DNA of 32,410 bases from an uncultured Bacteroides sp. (lineage in GTDB: Bacteria; Bacteroidota; Bacteroidia; Bacteroidales; Bacteroidaceae). This document shows, piece by piece, positions 24,292 through 32,410 of the stretch. Location: positions 1-32,410 of the forward strand of contig CAUEFX010000051.1 of assembly GCA_958477465.1 (NCBI GenBank), read 5' to 3'. The position numbers were made by a program, and so were the translations under genes. The notes beneath the pieces were generated by a model. That model ran no database searches. It was not told the origin of the DNA and saw nothing but the letters and a program-made list of their open reading frames with translations. Every line of letters starts with the position of its first letter. Position 1 is the first letter of the stretch.

Positions 24292-24642
24292 ATGGAATAC
24301 AATATCAACAAGGGAATCGGACGCAACGTGGAATTCAACGGCTTGCAGGCACAATACCTGTACTTTTTTGTCGGGGGCTTGCTGGCCATTTTCCTGCTGT
24401 TCGTCATCTTCTATATGATAGGTATTGACCGGTGGTTCTGTATCGGTTTCGGTGTCCTCTCCGCTTTCTCTCTGCTCTTCGGGGTGTTCCACCTGAACAA
24501 GAAGTATGGTCCCAACGGCTTGATGAAGCTGGCCGCAGTCAAGTACCACCCGTCCTATATCATCAATCGCAAACGTATATCTTCCTTATTTAAAAAACGC
24601 ATTCATGAGAAATATATTAAAAGCCGCAACGCTGGAAAGTAA
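24292..24642 (+). CDS. traF: TraF (DUF4133) conjugal transfer membrane protein
   Basis: The 116-residue protein has two membrane helices (about residues 23-45 and 48-68: YFFVGGLLAIFLLFVIFYMI, then CIGFGVLSAFSLLFGVFHL) after a short soluble start MEYNINKGIGRNVEF. This is the VirB3-like TraF/DUF4133 pattern found between traE and traG. VirB3-type proteins sit in the inner membrane next to the VirB4-like ATPase. Its last 38 bases overlap the start of traG, as is usual for this pair. It is intact and ends in TAA. Confidence 0.82.
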   Translation: MEYNINKGIGRNVEFNGLQAQYLYFFVGGLLAIFLLFVIFYMIGIDRWFCIGFGVLSAFSLLFGVFHLNKKYGPNGLMKLAAVKYHPSYIINRKRISSLFKKRIHEKYIKSRNAGK

Positions 24643-26675
24643 GTTTCCAATCCTGTCCGTGGAGGAAGGGTGCATTCTCTCCAAAGACGCGGACGTGACC
24701 ATCGGCTTCAAGGTCTTTCTTCCGGAGCTGTTCACGGTCACTTCCGCAGATTATGCATCCATGCACGGCACATGAACAAAGGCAGTCAAGGTACTGCCGA
24801 ATTATACGATAGTACACCGCCAGGACTGGTTTCTGAAAGAAAATTACAAGGCCGACACGCAGAAAGACGGGATGAGTTTTTTGGACCGTTCTTTCGAACT
24901 TCATTTTAATGAACGGCCTTTCCTAAATCATTTCTCTTACCTGTTTATCACCAAGACGACTAAGGAACGCAGCCGCAGCCAGAGCAATTTCTCCATCCTC
25001 TGCCGGGGGAATATAATTCCGAAGGAAGTCCGGGACAAAGAAACGGTCAGCCTGTTTTTGGAGAGTGTCGACCAGTTCGAGCGCATCCTGAATGACTCGG
25101 CCTTTATCCGTCTGGAGCGGTTGACCACCGATGAGATAGTCGGCACACCGCAGCAGGCCGGATTGATTGAAAAGTATTTTTCTCTTTCGCAGCAGGACAC
25201 GACCACACTGAAGGATATACAGATGAGCGCGTCGGAGATGCGCATCGGGGATGATATCCTCTGCGTACATACGCTTTCCGATGTGGATGATCTTCCCGGT
25301 TCCGTCCAGACGGATACCCGGTATGAGAAATACTCCACCGACCGCAGCGACTGCCGTCTAAGTTTTGCCGCTCCGGTGGGGCTAATGCTCTCCTGTAACC
25401 ATATTTACAACCAGTTCCTGTTCATCGATGATTCGGCAGAAATCCTGCAACGCTTTGAGAAGACGGCACGCAACATGCACTCGCTTTCCAAATACAGCCG
25501 AGCCAACCAACTTAACAAGCAGTGGATTGATGCCTACCTGGACGAGGCGCATTCCTTCGGGCTGACCGCCATCCGTTGCCATTGCAATGTCATGGCATGG
25601 TCGGACAGCCGGGAGAAGCTCAAGGTGATAAAGAACGATACCGGTTCTGCTCTGGCCCTGATGGGATGCAAGCCCCGTTATAATACCATTGACGCACCTG
25701 CCTTGTATTGGGCAGGTATTCCGGGAGGCGAGGGCGATTTCCCTTCCGAGGAGTCCTTTTTCACTTTCGTCGAACAGGGAGTCTGCTTCTTTACGGAAGA
25801 GACGAACTATGCGGATTCCCTGTCGCCATTCGGTATCAAGATGGCAGACCGGACAAACGGGAAGCCCCTGCATCTGGATATTTCGGACGAACCGATGCGT
25901 CGTGGTATTACAACCAACCGTAACAAGCTGGTCATCGGGCCTTCCGGTTCGGGCAAGTCATTTTTTATGAACCATCTTGTGAGACAGTATTGGGAACAGA
26001 ATACCCACATTATATTGATCGACATCGGTAACAGTTACAAGGGATTATGTGACCTGATTCACCAGCGCACAAACGGTGAGGATGGCATATATTATACGTA
26101 TAGTGAAAAACATCCGATAGCTTTTAATCCATTTTTCACCGAAGACAAGGTCTTTGACCTGGAAAAGAAAGAGTCCATTAAAACGCTGATCATGTCGCTC
26201 TGGAAAAGGGATACGGAAGTCATTACCCGTGCCGAGGAAGTAGCACTCTCAATGGCGGTTAACCTGTTCCTTGAAAAGATAAAGGAGGACAATGAGCTGG
26301 TTCCTTCCTTTAATACTTTCTACGAGTTCGTACAGGGAGAGTTCCGTGGAATACTGGAGGAGAAGCATTACCGCGAGAAGGATTTCGATCTCACTAACTT
26401 TCTGAATGTATTGGCTCCTTATTATCGTGGTGGAGAGTACGATTATCTGCTGAACTCCGACGAGCAGCTCGACCTCTTGAACAAGCGTTTTGTGGTATTT
26501 GAAATTGACGAAATTAAGGAGCATAAAATTCTTTTTCCGGTAGTCACTGTCATCATTATGGAGGCTTTCATAAACAAAATGAGACGTTTGCATGGGGTGC
26601 GAAAGATGATAGTTGTAGAGGAGGCTTGGAAGGCAATCGCACGTGAAGGCATGGCTGACTATATAAAGTTTTTAT
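24605..26675 (+). CDS. traG: TraG (VirB4-like transfer ATPase), exon 1 with in-frame TGA
   Basis: The frame opens at ATG 24605 inside traF (MRNILKAATLESKFPILSVE). Codon 57 is TGA (24773-24775) in MHGT-TGA-TKAVKVLPNYT; as I recall the family, this position is Trp (…CWCKAIKVLPNY). The rest is open: HRQDWFLKENYK, SRSQSNFSILCRG, Walker A IGPSGSGKSFF (about residue 440) and Walker B MIVVEEAWKAIAREG (about 667). TraG powers the mating pore as the VirB4 homolog. The exon stops after the first base of codon 691, where a group II intron begins. Spliced traG is 834 codons including the stop, a normal length. Confidence 0.85.
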
Positions 26676-27235
26676 GTGCGCCCGTAAAGGTTGCATCGTA
26701 AATATCTCTTTGGCAAGAGATTAGGAAAGTGTTCTTTGAAAATGACCTATCATCAGCCGACTTATCTGTTTAGGGAAAACTTAACCGAGCAGGGAGTGTA
26801 GCATGTCGGAAAAGTCATAAGTCAGTTAGTTACCAAACTGCGACTGAATGGCGAGATGAAAAGATAGATATGAGGATAAAGTCCGAATTGATTGAACGAT
26901 AGTCCGAATGGTCCCCCTTGAGGCTATGGCGTAAGGTAACTATCAATCGCCATATCGTGATACTACTTCAGTGTATAGGAATGAAGGTAGCAAGAACTTA
27001 TCACGACACAACCGCAGTAAGCGAGTAAAGGACGGAAGTCGTATCCGACAATCTATCATGCCAACAGTTACGATGTAATAAACGGGGATTACCTATCCCG
27101 AAGTGCCGAAAGGCTATTAGGTTCGACCTATGAAAATTCGGAGTGGTAACGGAGCTTCCATAGTAGTTTGAGCAAGGTAACGCCTTGTACATGGCGAAGG
27201 GAAGCAGCTAATTATTAATACAATTAACGGAAAAT

Positions 27236-29059
27236 GTGAGAGACATTATGAGAAGTCCAGAAAGAGTATTAAACAGTCTATCAGAACACAGTAAGGATGC
27301 AAGCTATAAGTTTGAACGTCTTTACAGAATTTTGTTCAATGAGGAAATGTTCTACGTTGCCTATCAGCGTATCTACGCTAAAGAGGGTAACATGACTAAA
27401 GGTTCAGACGGTCAGACCATTGACAACATGAGCCTGAAACGAATTGAAAAGTTGATTGATACGTTAAAAGATGAAACGTACCAGCCCCAACCGTCAAAGA
27501 GGGTGTACATACCGAAGAAAAACGGTAAGAAAAGACCTCTTGGCGTGCCGACTTTCAATGACAAGTTGATACAAGAAGTAGTAAGAATGGTACTGGAAGC
27601 CATATACGAGGGAAATTTTGAATACACCTCGCATGGTTTCCGTCCCAATCGAAGCTGCCATACTGCATTAACTCATATCCAAAAGGAGTTTAATGGTGCA
27701 AAATGGTTTGTGGAGGGAGACATAAAAGGCTTCTTTGATAATATAAACCATGATGTATTGATAAACATTCTCTTGGAGCGTATTGCGGATGAACGCTTCA
27801 TCCGATTGATACGCAAGTTTATGAAAGCGGGATATATCGAAGACTGGCAATTCCACAATACTTACAGTGGCACACCGCAAGGGGGTATCATCAGCCCGAT
27901 ATTGGCTAATATATACCTTGACAAGCTGGATAAGTATATAAAGGAATACACAGCCAAATTCGACAAAGGGAAGAAACGAAAATTCAGTAGAGAAAGTATG
28001 GACTTTGGCAATGCAAGAAAACGTATTGTGCGAAGATTGAAGTTCGTAAAAGACGAAAGGCAAAGGACAAAGCTAATCCTTGAACTGAAAGCAATAGAAC
28101 AAGGACGGGCTAAATATCCCAACGGCGAAGAAATGGATGCCGATTACAGAAGAATGAAATATGCAAGATATGCAGATGATTTTCTTGTGGGAATTATCGG
28201 AAGCAAGCAGGATGCGCAACAGATAAAAGAAGATATTAAAAACTTCCTTGCTGACAGACTGGCATTGGAGCTGTCCGATGAAAAGACACTTGTCACTCAC
28301 ACGGAAAGACCGGCCAAGTTTCTCGGATATGAAATCACTGTAAGAAAGTCCAATGACCAAAGACGGGATAAACGGGGTAGATTGAGAAGAACCTATGGTA
28401 AAAGGGTCTGCTTGAATGTCAGTACGGAAACAGTCCGTAAAAAACTTTTCGATTGGGGAGTATTGGAACTGACAAACCGTAACGGAAAGGAAATATGGAA
28501 ACCGAAATGTAAATCGGGACTGATATTCAATGACGACCTTGAAATCCTTGATAGTTATAATCGGGAAATCGTGGGGTTCTATAATTACTACTCCATAGCC
28601 AACAACTGCGCCCATGCCTTGAATAATTTCAAGTACATCATGGAATACAGCATGTACAAAACGTTTGCAGGCAAATATAAGTGCCGAACACGTAAGGTAA
28701 ACAAGAAATATCGTAAGAACGGTAGGTTTATCGTAACGCACATGACTAAAACTGGTGTAAAGGAAAGATACTTTTACGACGGTGGCTTCAAACGAAAGAA
28801 GCCCACCTATAAATCGGAATGTGACATTATGCCACGAACAATTTATACTGCGGGGCGGACAAGCCTTGTTGAAAGGCTGAAAGCCCGTGAGTGTGAATTA
28901 TGTGGAGCGACAGACGACCTTGTTATGCACCATGTAAGGAAACTAAAGAACTTGCAGGGAAAGGAAAGCTGGGAACGACACATGATTGCCCGTAAACGCA
29001 AGACGATTGCCGTGTGCAGGAGTTGTCACAAGAAGATACATGACGGAAAGATAGACTGA
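27236..29059 (+). CDS. ltrA: Group II intron reverse transcriptase/maturase with HNH endonuclease
   Basis: The 607-residue protein starts at GTG 27236 or, perhaps better, at ATG 27248 (MRSPERVLNSL). The reverse transcriptase domain spans about residues 60-350, with KRPLGVPTFNDKLIQE, GFRPNRSCHTAL, GTPQGGIISPILANIYLDKL and the catalytic YARYADDFLVG (about 311). The maturase X domain follows (about 400-500, DSYNREIVGFYNYYSIANN). The C-terminal HNH nuclease has CELCGA (about 552), VMHHVRKL (about 563) and AVCRSCHKKIHDG (about 592). The protein helps the intron splice and copies it into new DNA sites. All motifs are present. It ends in TGA, unlike the surrounding tra genes, in keeping with its independent origin. 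Confidence 0.93.
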   Translation: MRDIMRSPERVLNSLSEHSKDASYKFERLYRILFNEEMFYVAYQRIYAKEGNMTKGSDGQTIDNMSLKRIEKLIDTLKDETYQPQPSKRVYIPKKNGKKRPLGVPTFNDKLIQEVVRMVLEAIYEGNFEYTSHGFRPNRSCHTALTHIQKEFNGAKWFVEGDIKGFFDNINHDVLINILLERIADERFIRLIRKFMKAGYIEDWQFHNTYSGTPQGGIISPILANIYLDKLDKYIKEYTAKFDKGKKRKFSRESMDFGNARKRIVRRLKFVKDERQRTKLILELKAIEQGRAKYPNGEEMDADYRRMKYARYADDFLVGIIGSKQDAQQIKEDIKNFLADRLALELSDEKTLVTHTERPAKFLGYEITVRKSNDQRRDKRGRLRRTYGKRVCLNVSTETVRKKLFDWGVLELTNRNGKEIWKPKCKSGLIFNDDLEILDSYNREIVGFYNYYSIANNCAHALNNFKYIMEYSMYKTFAGKYKCRTRKVNKKYRKNGRFIVTHMTKTGVKERYFYDGGFKRKKPTYKSECDIMPRTIYTAGRTSLVERLKARECELCGATDDLVMHHVRKLKNLQGKESWERHMIARKRKTIAVCRSCHKKIHDGKID

Positions 29060-29164
29060 AATTAGTGGAGAGCCGGATACGCTGAGAGGTGTAAGTCCGG
29101 TTCGGGGGCGAGCATTTGGAAACCTACCATAGAAATATGATAAGGCGCTGGGTGCTTAGCCTAC
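29058..29164 (+). ncRNA. Group II intron domains V and VI
   Basis: Just after the maturase stop, the 34-nt domain V pairs GAGCCGGA with TCCGGTTC around TACGCT-GAGA-GGTGTA. Domain VI follows with GAGCA pairing TGCTT and ends at the 3' splice site CTAC. This is the ribozyme active site, so the RNA appears splicing-competent. Confidence 0.85.
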
Positions 29165-29595
29165 ACAAAACGGTTAGAAAGTATTTTGGTGAGGCCGTTG
29201 TCGTCACTCAAGAACTGGACGATATTGTATCAAGTCCCATTATCAAAGACACCATTATCAACAATGCCGATTGTAAGATTCTGCTGGATCAGCGAAAGTA
29301 TATTAACAAGTTTGACTCCGTACAGTCCCTGCTCGGATTGACCGACAAAGAGAAAGGGCAGATATTGTCTATCAATCAGTCCAACGATCCGGCACGGAAG
29401 TATAAGGAGGTTTGAATAGGCTTGGGAGGTGTCCGGTCCGCTGTCTATGCCACAGAAACCTCTGTCGAGGAGTATCTCACCTATACCACGGAAGAAACCG
29501 AAAAACTGGAAGTCACACAAATGACAGAGAAGCTGGGCGGCAATATGGAGCAGGCTATCCGAATGTTGGCAAGTGAGAAGAAAAAGAAAAAATAA
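29165..29595 (+). CDS. traG: TraG exon 2, with a second in-frame TGA
   Basis: Joined to exon 1 this reads KTVRKYFGEAVVVTQELDDI, SPIIKDTIINNADCKILLDQ, LTDKEKGQILSINQSNDP, KYKEV-TGA-IGLGGVRSAVYATE, and ends KLGGNMEQAIRMLASEKKKK with TAA (29593-29595). The TGA at 29413-29415 lies where the family has Trp (KEVWIGLGG, from memory). After it the frame stays open for 59 more codons of recognisable TraG, so the sequence beyond the TGA is still under coding constraint. The apparent start METYHRN at 29116 lies in intron sequence and is not real. Confidence 0.82.
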
Positions 29596-29615
29596 ACGAT
29601 TAAAATAAAGAAGCA

Positions 29616-30248
29616 ATGAGAAAGAGAATTATAAGCATGTTGTTTGTCCTGTCGGCCTTTATAGTACCGGCAAGCGTACAGGCACAGTGGGTGGTGTCCG
29701 ATCCGGGCAACCTCGTCCAGGGTATCGTGAACAGTGTCAACGAAATAGTGGAGACCTCGGAAACGGCGCAGAATGCCCTCTCCACATGGAAGGAGACCTC
29801 AAAGATTTTCGAGCAGGGGCGTGAGTATTACGACAAGCTGCGCAAAGTGAACGACCTGATCAGCGGCAGCGAGAAAGTCAAGGAGTCCGTCCTGATGCTC
29901 GGTGATATCTCCGAGATTTACGTGAACAATTTCGGCAAGATGCTAACCGACAAGAATTTCAGCCAGCGGGAGCTGAATGCGATAGCTGCCGGTTATAACA
30001 CCATCATGAAGAAGAGCAGCCGCAGCATTACCGAGCTGAAGAATATCATCAATCCCACCGGCATGTCCATGAACGACAAGGAACGCATTGACCTGGTGAA
30101 CCGGGTATACAGGGAAATGACACATTACAAGGAATTGGCCAACTACTACACCCGCAAGAACCTGCATGTATCCTACCTGCGTGCCAAGGAGAAGAACGAG
30201 CAGCAACAGGTATTTGACCTGTACGGCAAGGATGAGCGTTATTGGTAG
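29616..30248 (+). CDS. traI: TraI (DUF4141) periplasmic conjugal transfer protein
   Basis: The 210-residue protein has a signal peptide (RKRIISMLFVLSAFIVPASV, cleaved near QAQ). Its body is helical, with QWVVSDPGNLVQGIVNSVNE, FSQRELNAIAAGYNTIMKKS, then MTHYKELANYYTRKNLHVSY, ending DLYGKDERYW. This is the TraI/DUF4141 pattern, a VirB5-like protein next to the VirB6-like TraJ. It follows traG after 20 bp; the traH found in some elements is absent. All three Trp codons are TGG, and the stop is TAG. Confidence 0.85.
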   Translation: MRKRIISMLFVLSAFIVPASVQAQWVVSDPGNLVQGIVNSVNEIVETSETAQNALSTWKETSKIFEQGREYYDKLRKVNDLISGSEKVKESVLMLGDISEIYVNNFGKMLTDKNFSQRELNAIAAGYNTIMKKSSRSITELKNIINPTGMSMNDKERIDLVNRVYREMTHYKELANYYTRKNLHVSYLRAKEKNEQQQVFDLYGKDERYW

Positions 30249-30272
30249 TCTACAATTTTAAAAGAATCAATT

Positions 30273-31292
30273 ATGGTATTATTATCCATTTCATTTGAAA
30301 ATATGCACCAGATTCTTCGGAATCTCTATGATACGATGACCAAACTCTGCCACCCGATGATGGACATGGCGATGGCACTCGCTGCATTAGGAGCTTTGTT
30401 CTATATCGCTTACCGTGTCTGGCAGTCGCTCTCCCGTGCGGAGCCCATCGATGTCTTTTCGATGTTACGGCCTTTTGTCCTGGGCATGTGTATCCTTTTC
30501 TTTGACGTGATGGTGCTGGGAACTCTCAACGGTATCTTTAGCCCCATCGTTCAGGGAACCGGAATGCTGCTCCGTGACCAGACCTTCGACTTGCAGAAGT
30601 ACCAGCAGGAGAAGGACAAGCTCCGTGCGGACATGATGGCTAAGACGATGATGACCGGACGTGTCTTTGCTTCCAATGAGGAGCTGGATGCGGAACTGGA
30701 TAACATGGGCTGGAGTGAGGAGGAGCATACGGCCTTGCAGACCATGTATGAGGTTTCGTATGCCTTCTCCCTGCAAGGTATTGTCCAGATGGTCATGCGC
30801 AAATTGCTGGAGATTCTCTTCCAGTCCGCTTCGCTGGTCATCGACACGATCCGTACCTTTTTCCTGATAGTCCTAAGCATTTTGGGACCGATAGCCTTTG
30901 CCCTGAGTGTTTTTGACGGACTGCAGAACACGCTTGTCCAATGGCTGGCACGCTATATCAGTGTCTATCTCTGGCTACCGGTGGCTGATCTCTTCGGGGC
31001 GATGCTTGCCAAGATACAGACGCTAATCCTGCAGGAAGAGATGAACCTGATGGCCGATCCGATGAGTGTCATTGACGTGGACGGTTCCTCGGCCATCTAT
31101 CTGATATTCATGGTCATCGGCATTATCGGATATTTTTGTGTGCCCACTGTTTCGAACTGGATTGTCCAAGCGGGAGGTATGAGTGCCTATAACCGGAATG
31201 TCAACAATACGACATCCAAGGTGACCAATGTAGCCGGTGCTGCGGCGGGTGCTTCGACGGGAAATGTCGGTGCCGTATTATTGAAAAAGTAG
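30273..31292 (+). CDS. traJ: TraJ (VirB6-like) membrane channel protein
   Basis: The 339-residue protein has about seven hydrophobic segments, including AMALAALGALFYIAYRVW (about 34-51), PFVLGMCILFFDVMVLGTLN, FFLIVLSILGPIAFALSVFD and ARYISVYLWLPVADLFGAML. The extended central membrane region and the position after TraI match TraJ, the VirB6-like inner-membrane part of the transfer channel. It ends SAYNRNVNNTTSKVTNVAG and a Gly/Ala-rich tail. All five Trp codons are TGG and the stop is TAG. A possible alternative start is ATG 30302 (MHQILRNLYDTMTKLC). Confidence 0.85.
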   Translation: MVLLSISFENMHQILRNLYDTMTKLCHPMMDMAMALAALGALFYIAYRVWQSLSRAEPIDVFSMLRPFVLGMCILFFDVMVLGTLNGIFSPIVQGTGMLLRDQTFDLQKYQQEKDKLRADMMAKTMMTGRVFASNEELDAELDNMGWSEEEHTALQTMYEVSYAFSLQGIVQMVMRKLLEILFQSASLVIDTIRTFFLIVLSILGPIAFALSVFDGLQNTLVQWLARYISVYLWLPVADLFGAMLAKIQTLILQEEMNLMADPMSVIDVDGSSAIYLIFMVIGIIGYFCVPTVSNWIVQAGGMSAYNRNVNNTTSKVTNVAGAAAGASTGNVGAVLLKK

Positions 31293-31313
31293 AAATTGAA
31301 AAAACATAAAATT

Positions 31314-31937
31314 ATGGAATTTAAAAGTTTTAAAAACATCGAATCCTCGTTCAGGCAGATCCGCCTGTTCACGTTGGTCTTTCTGGGTATTTGTGCCTCA
31401 CTGACTACGTATGCCATCTGAAAGTCCTACCTCTTTGCTAACCAGCAACGGGAGAAAGTATATGTATTGGATCAGGGCAAGTCACTCATAGTGGCGTTAT
31501 CCCAAGATGCGGCATTGAACCGTCCGGTGGAGGCCCGCGAGCATGTGCGCCGCATGCATGAACTGTTCTTTACGCTGGCTCCCGATAAGGCCGCTATCGA
31601 ATCCAATATCAACCGGGCCATGTATCTGGCGGACAAGAGTCTTTATAGTTATTACCGGGATTGGAACGAGAAAGGCTATTATAATCGTCTGATCAGCGGT
31701 AATATTAACCAGACTGTCCTGGTAGACAGCATGCAGTGTGATTTCGATAACTATCCGTACCGGATCACCACCTTTGCCCGGCAGATGATTATCCGAAACA
31801 GCAATATCACCGAGCGTTCCCTGGTCACCCGTTGCTTCCTGCAGAGTACGGTCAGGTCGGATAATAATCCGCAAGGCTTCATGGCGGAACGCTTTGAGAT
31901 TTTGGAAAACAGGGATATAAGGACCGTTGAACGCTAA
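31314..31937 (+). CDS. traK: TraK (VirB8-like), with in-frame TGA at codon 36
   Basis: From ATG 31314 the frame reads EFKSFKNIESSFRQIRLFTL, VFLGICASLTTYAI, TGA (31419-31421), KSYLFANQQREKVYVLDQGK, and stays open to TAA at 31935-31937. With the TGA counted, length is 207 residues, the usual TraK length. The TGA lies at the end of the single membrane helix, where TraK proteins usually have Trp (ALWSSYSFA, from memory). The periplasmic part (HVRRMHELFFTLAPDKAAIE, NRAMYLADKSLYSYYRDWNE) looks normal. An internal start at 31467 would lack the membrane anchor. Confidence 0.85.
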
Positions 31938-31949
31938 TATATTAAGGTA

Positions 31950-32210
31950 ATGAAAAGCAGGAAGATAAAGACAGAGATCAGCGAAAAACTGAAGAACGTT
32001 TGCGAGGAGCTGTCCGAAAAAGAGCGTAAGGGAGTGCTTGTGGGCATGCTGGTTACCAGTACCGTTCTATGTGGTATCACCGTAGCACGCGCTTTCGGGC
32101 GTTTTCTCTCTCACGGCACACAAAAGGAGTTGCCGTTTGTCCATCCGGTGGACTCCCTCCACCGGGCGGATAAAGACAGTATAATGTATCACCCTAAAAC
32201 CAACGAGTAA
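31950..32210 (+). CDS. traL: TraL (DUF3989) small membrane protein
   Basis: The 86-residue protein has a charged N-terminus (KSRKIKTEISEKLKNVCEEL), one helix (GVLVGMLVTSTVLCGITVA) and a polar C-terminus (HPVDSLHRADKDSIMYHPKT). This is the DUF3989/TraL layout between traK and traM. Its TAA (32208-32210) overlaps the traM ATG. It has no Trp codon, so it is not informative about TGA. Confidence 0.8.
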   Translation: MKSRKIKTEISEKLKNVCEELSEKERKGVLVGMLVTSTVLCGITVARAFGRFLSHGTQKELPFVHPVDSLHRADKDSIMYHPKTNE

Positions 32211-32410
32211 TGGAAGATAAAGATTTGGAAAAGCCCGAAGCGGCAGAAGAAACGGCGGTACAGCCGGAAAACGGCAGAGCCTTGAAGGAAGAACCTGAAA
32301 AAGAGAAGAAGGTGCTCACACCGGAAGAGATGGAAAAAAGAAGGAAGTTCATTGTGATTCCGGCCTTTGTGCTGGTCTTCCTGGGAGTCATGTACTGAAT
32401 ATTTGCCCCC
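32210..32410 (+). CDS. traM: TraM (VirB10-like), partial, with in-frame TGA at codon 63
   Basis: The N-terminus is acidic and Lys-rich (KPEAAEETAVQPENGRALKE, then TPEEMEKRRKFIVIPAFVLV), leading into the first membrane helix. Codon 63 is TGA (32396-32398) in VFLGVMY-TGA-IFAP, and the window ends four codons later. TraM proteins have Trp, or a similar large residue, here before IFAP (from memory). TraM is the VirB10-like protein that links the inner and outer membranes in the transfer channel. Only the first ~67 codons are visible, so the rest of the gene was not examined. Confidence 0.75.

Larger units (their letters stand above)
26676..29164 (+). mobile_element. Group II intron inserted in traG
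   Basis: The element begins with the conserved GTGCGCCCG (26676) and ends in CTAC (29164). Joining the flanks restores the codon T|AC (Tyr) and the conserved protein YIKFLYKTVRKYFGEA. Domain V is clear just after the maturase (GAGCCGGATACGCTGAGAGG..., 34 nt, with AGC triad and GAGA tetraloop), followed by a domain VI region. The upstream exon ends TTTTAT (26670-26675), and ATAAAG at 26876-26881 can pair with it as EBS1 with one G-T pair. The intron lies in the sense direction and its coding parts are intact, so it could still splice and let traG work. Confidence 0.92.

Noticed and set aside
29116..29415. Separate small protein starting METYHRN
   Set aside because: Its first part is intron domain VI sequence and the rest is traG exon 2 in frame; it is not an independent gene.
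1..32410. Whole-genome reassignment of TGA to Trp
   Set aside because: The TetR, LolA-like, barrel, YfcE, amidoligase and intron RT genes end in TGA with normal lengths and tight overlaps to the next start, so TGA works as stop in this host.

Overview
The window looks like a gut Bacteroidales chromosome (Bacteroides or Parabacteroides type). Evidence: an OmpA-family C-terminus at the left edge, a TAnnTTTG promoter ahead of the TetR gene, a CarboxypepD_reg-type TonB receptor with a DUF4374-type lipoprotein, an HU-like protein, and a CTnDOT/CTnERL-type tra operon. All family calls come from reading the translations; no database search was run.

Layout. 1-560: end of an OmpA-family gene, then a short intergenic graveyard. 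700-11020: a TetR regulator, a broken small gene, a ZIP metal transporter followed by a 30-residue His/Cys-rich mini-gene, then a compact export cluster (MMPL/RND exporter, two ABC exporter half-transporters, a periplasmic LolA-like protein, an outer-membrane barrel protein). 11235-15320: HU-like protein, TonB-dependent receptor and DUF4374-type surface lipoprotein, resembling the first two genes of a xenosiderophore uptake (Xus-type) locus. 15376-19360: gene-poor and decayed. It holds an IS3-family remnant, a SusC-type remnant, one lipoprotein gene, gene fragments, a promoter-terminator unit that may be a small RNA, and about 330 bp packed with hairpins.

19366-32410: conjugative element. A YfcE-type phosphoesterase (minus strand) and an amidoligase with a small partner precede a tra operon that reads ParA-like, DUF3408-like, TraD-like, traE, traF, traG, traI, traJ, traK, traL and traM (cut by the window end). 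traG is split by a 2489-bp group II intron whose maturase, domain V and domain VI look intact. Removing the intron restores the traG reading frame exactly.

The most striking signal is in-frame TGA codons in the tra operon. traE (1), traG (2), traK (1) and traM (1) are each interrupted by TGA where a Trp codon fits. No other kind of premature stop or frameshift was found in them, and every complete tra gene ends in TAA or TAG. Between the TraD-like gene and traE lie four tandem mini-ORFs, each M-x-x-[YF]-[YF]-D-S-G-TGA with a purine-rich stretch in front, followed by a terminator-like hairpin. Together these suggest a UGA-dependent translational control or recoding system for conjugation genes. 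Coordinated G-to-A inactivation of the operon is the main alternative. Genes outside the operon (TetR, LolA-like, barrel protein, YfcE, amidoligase, intron RT) end in TGA, so a simple genome-wide reassignment is not supported.
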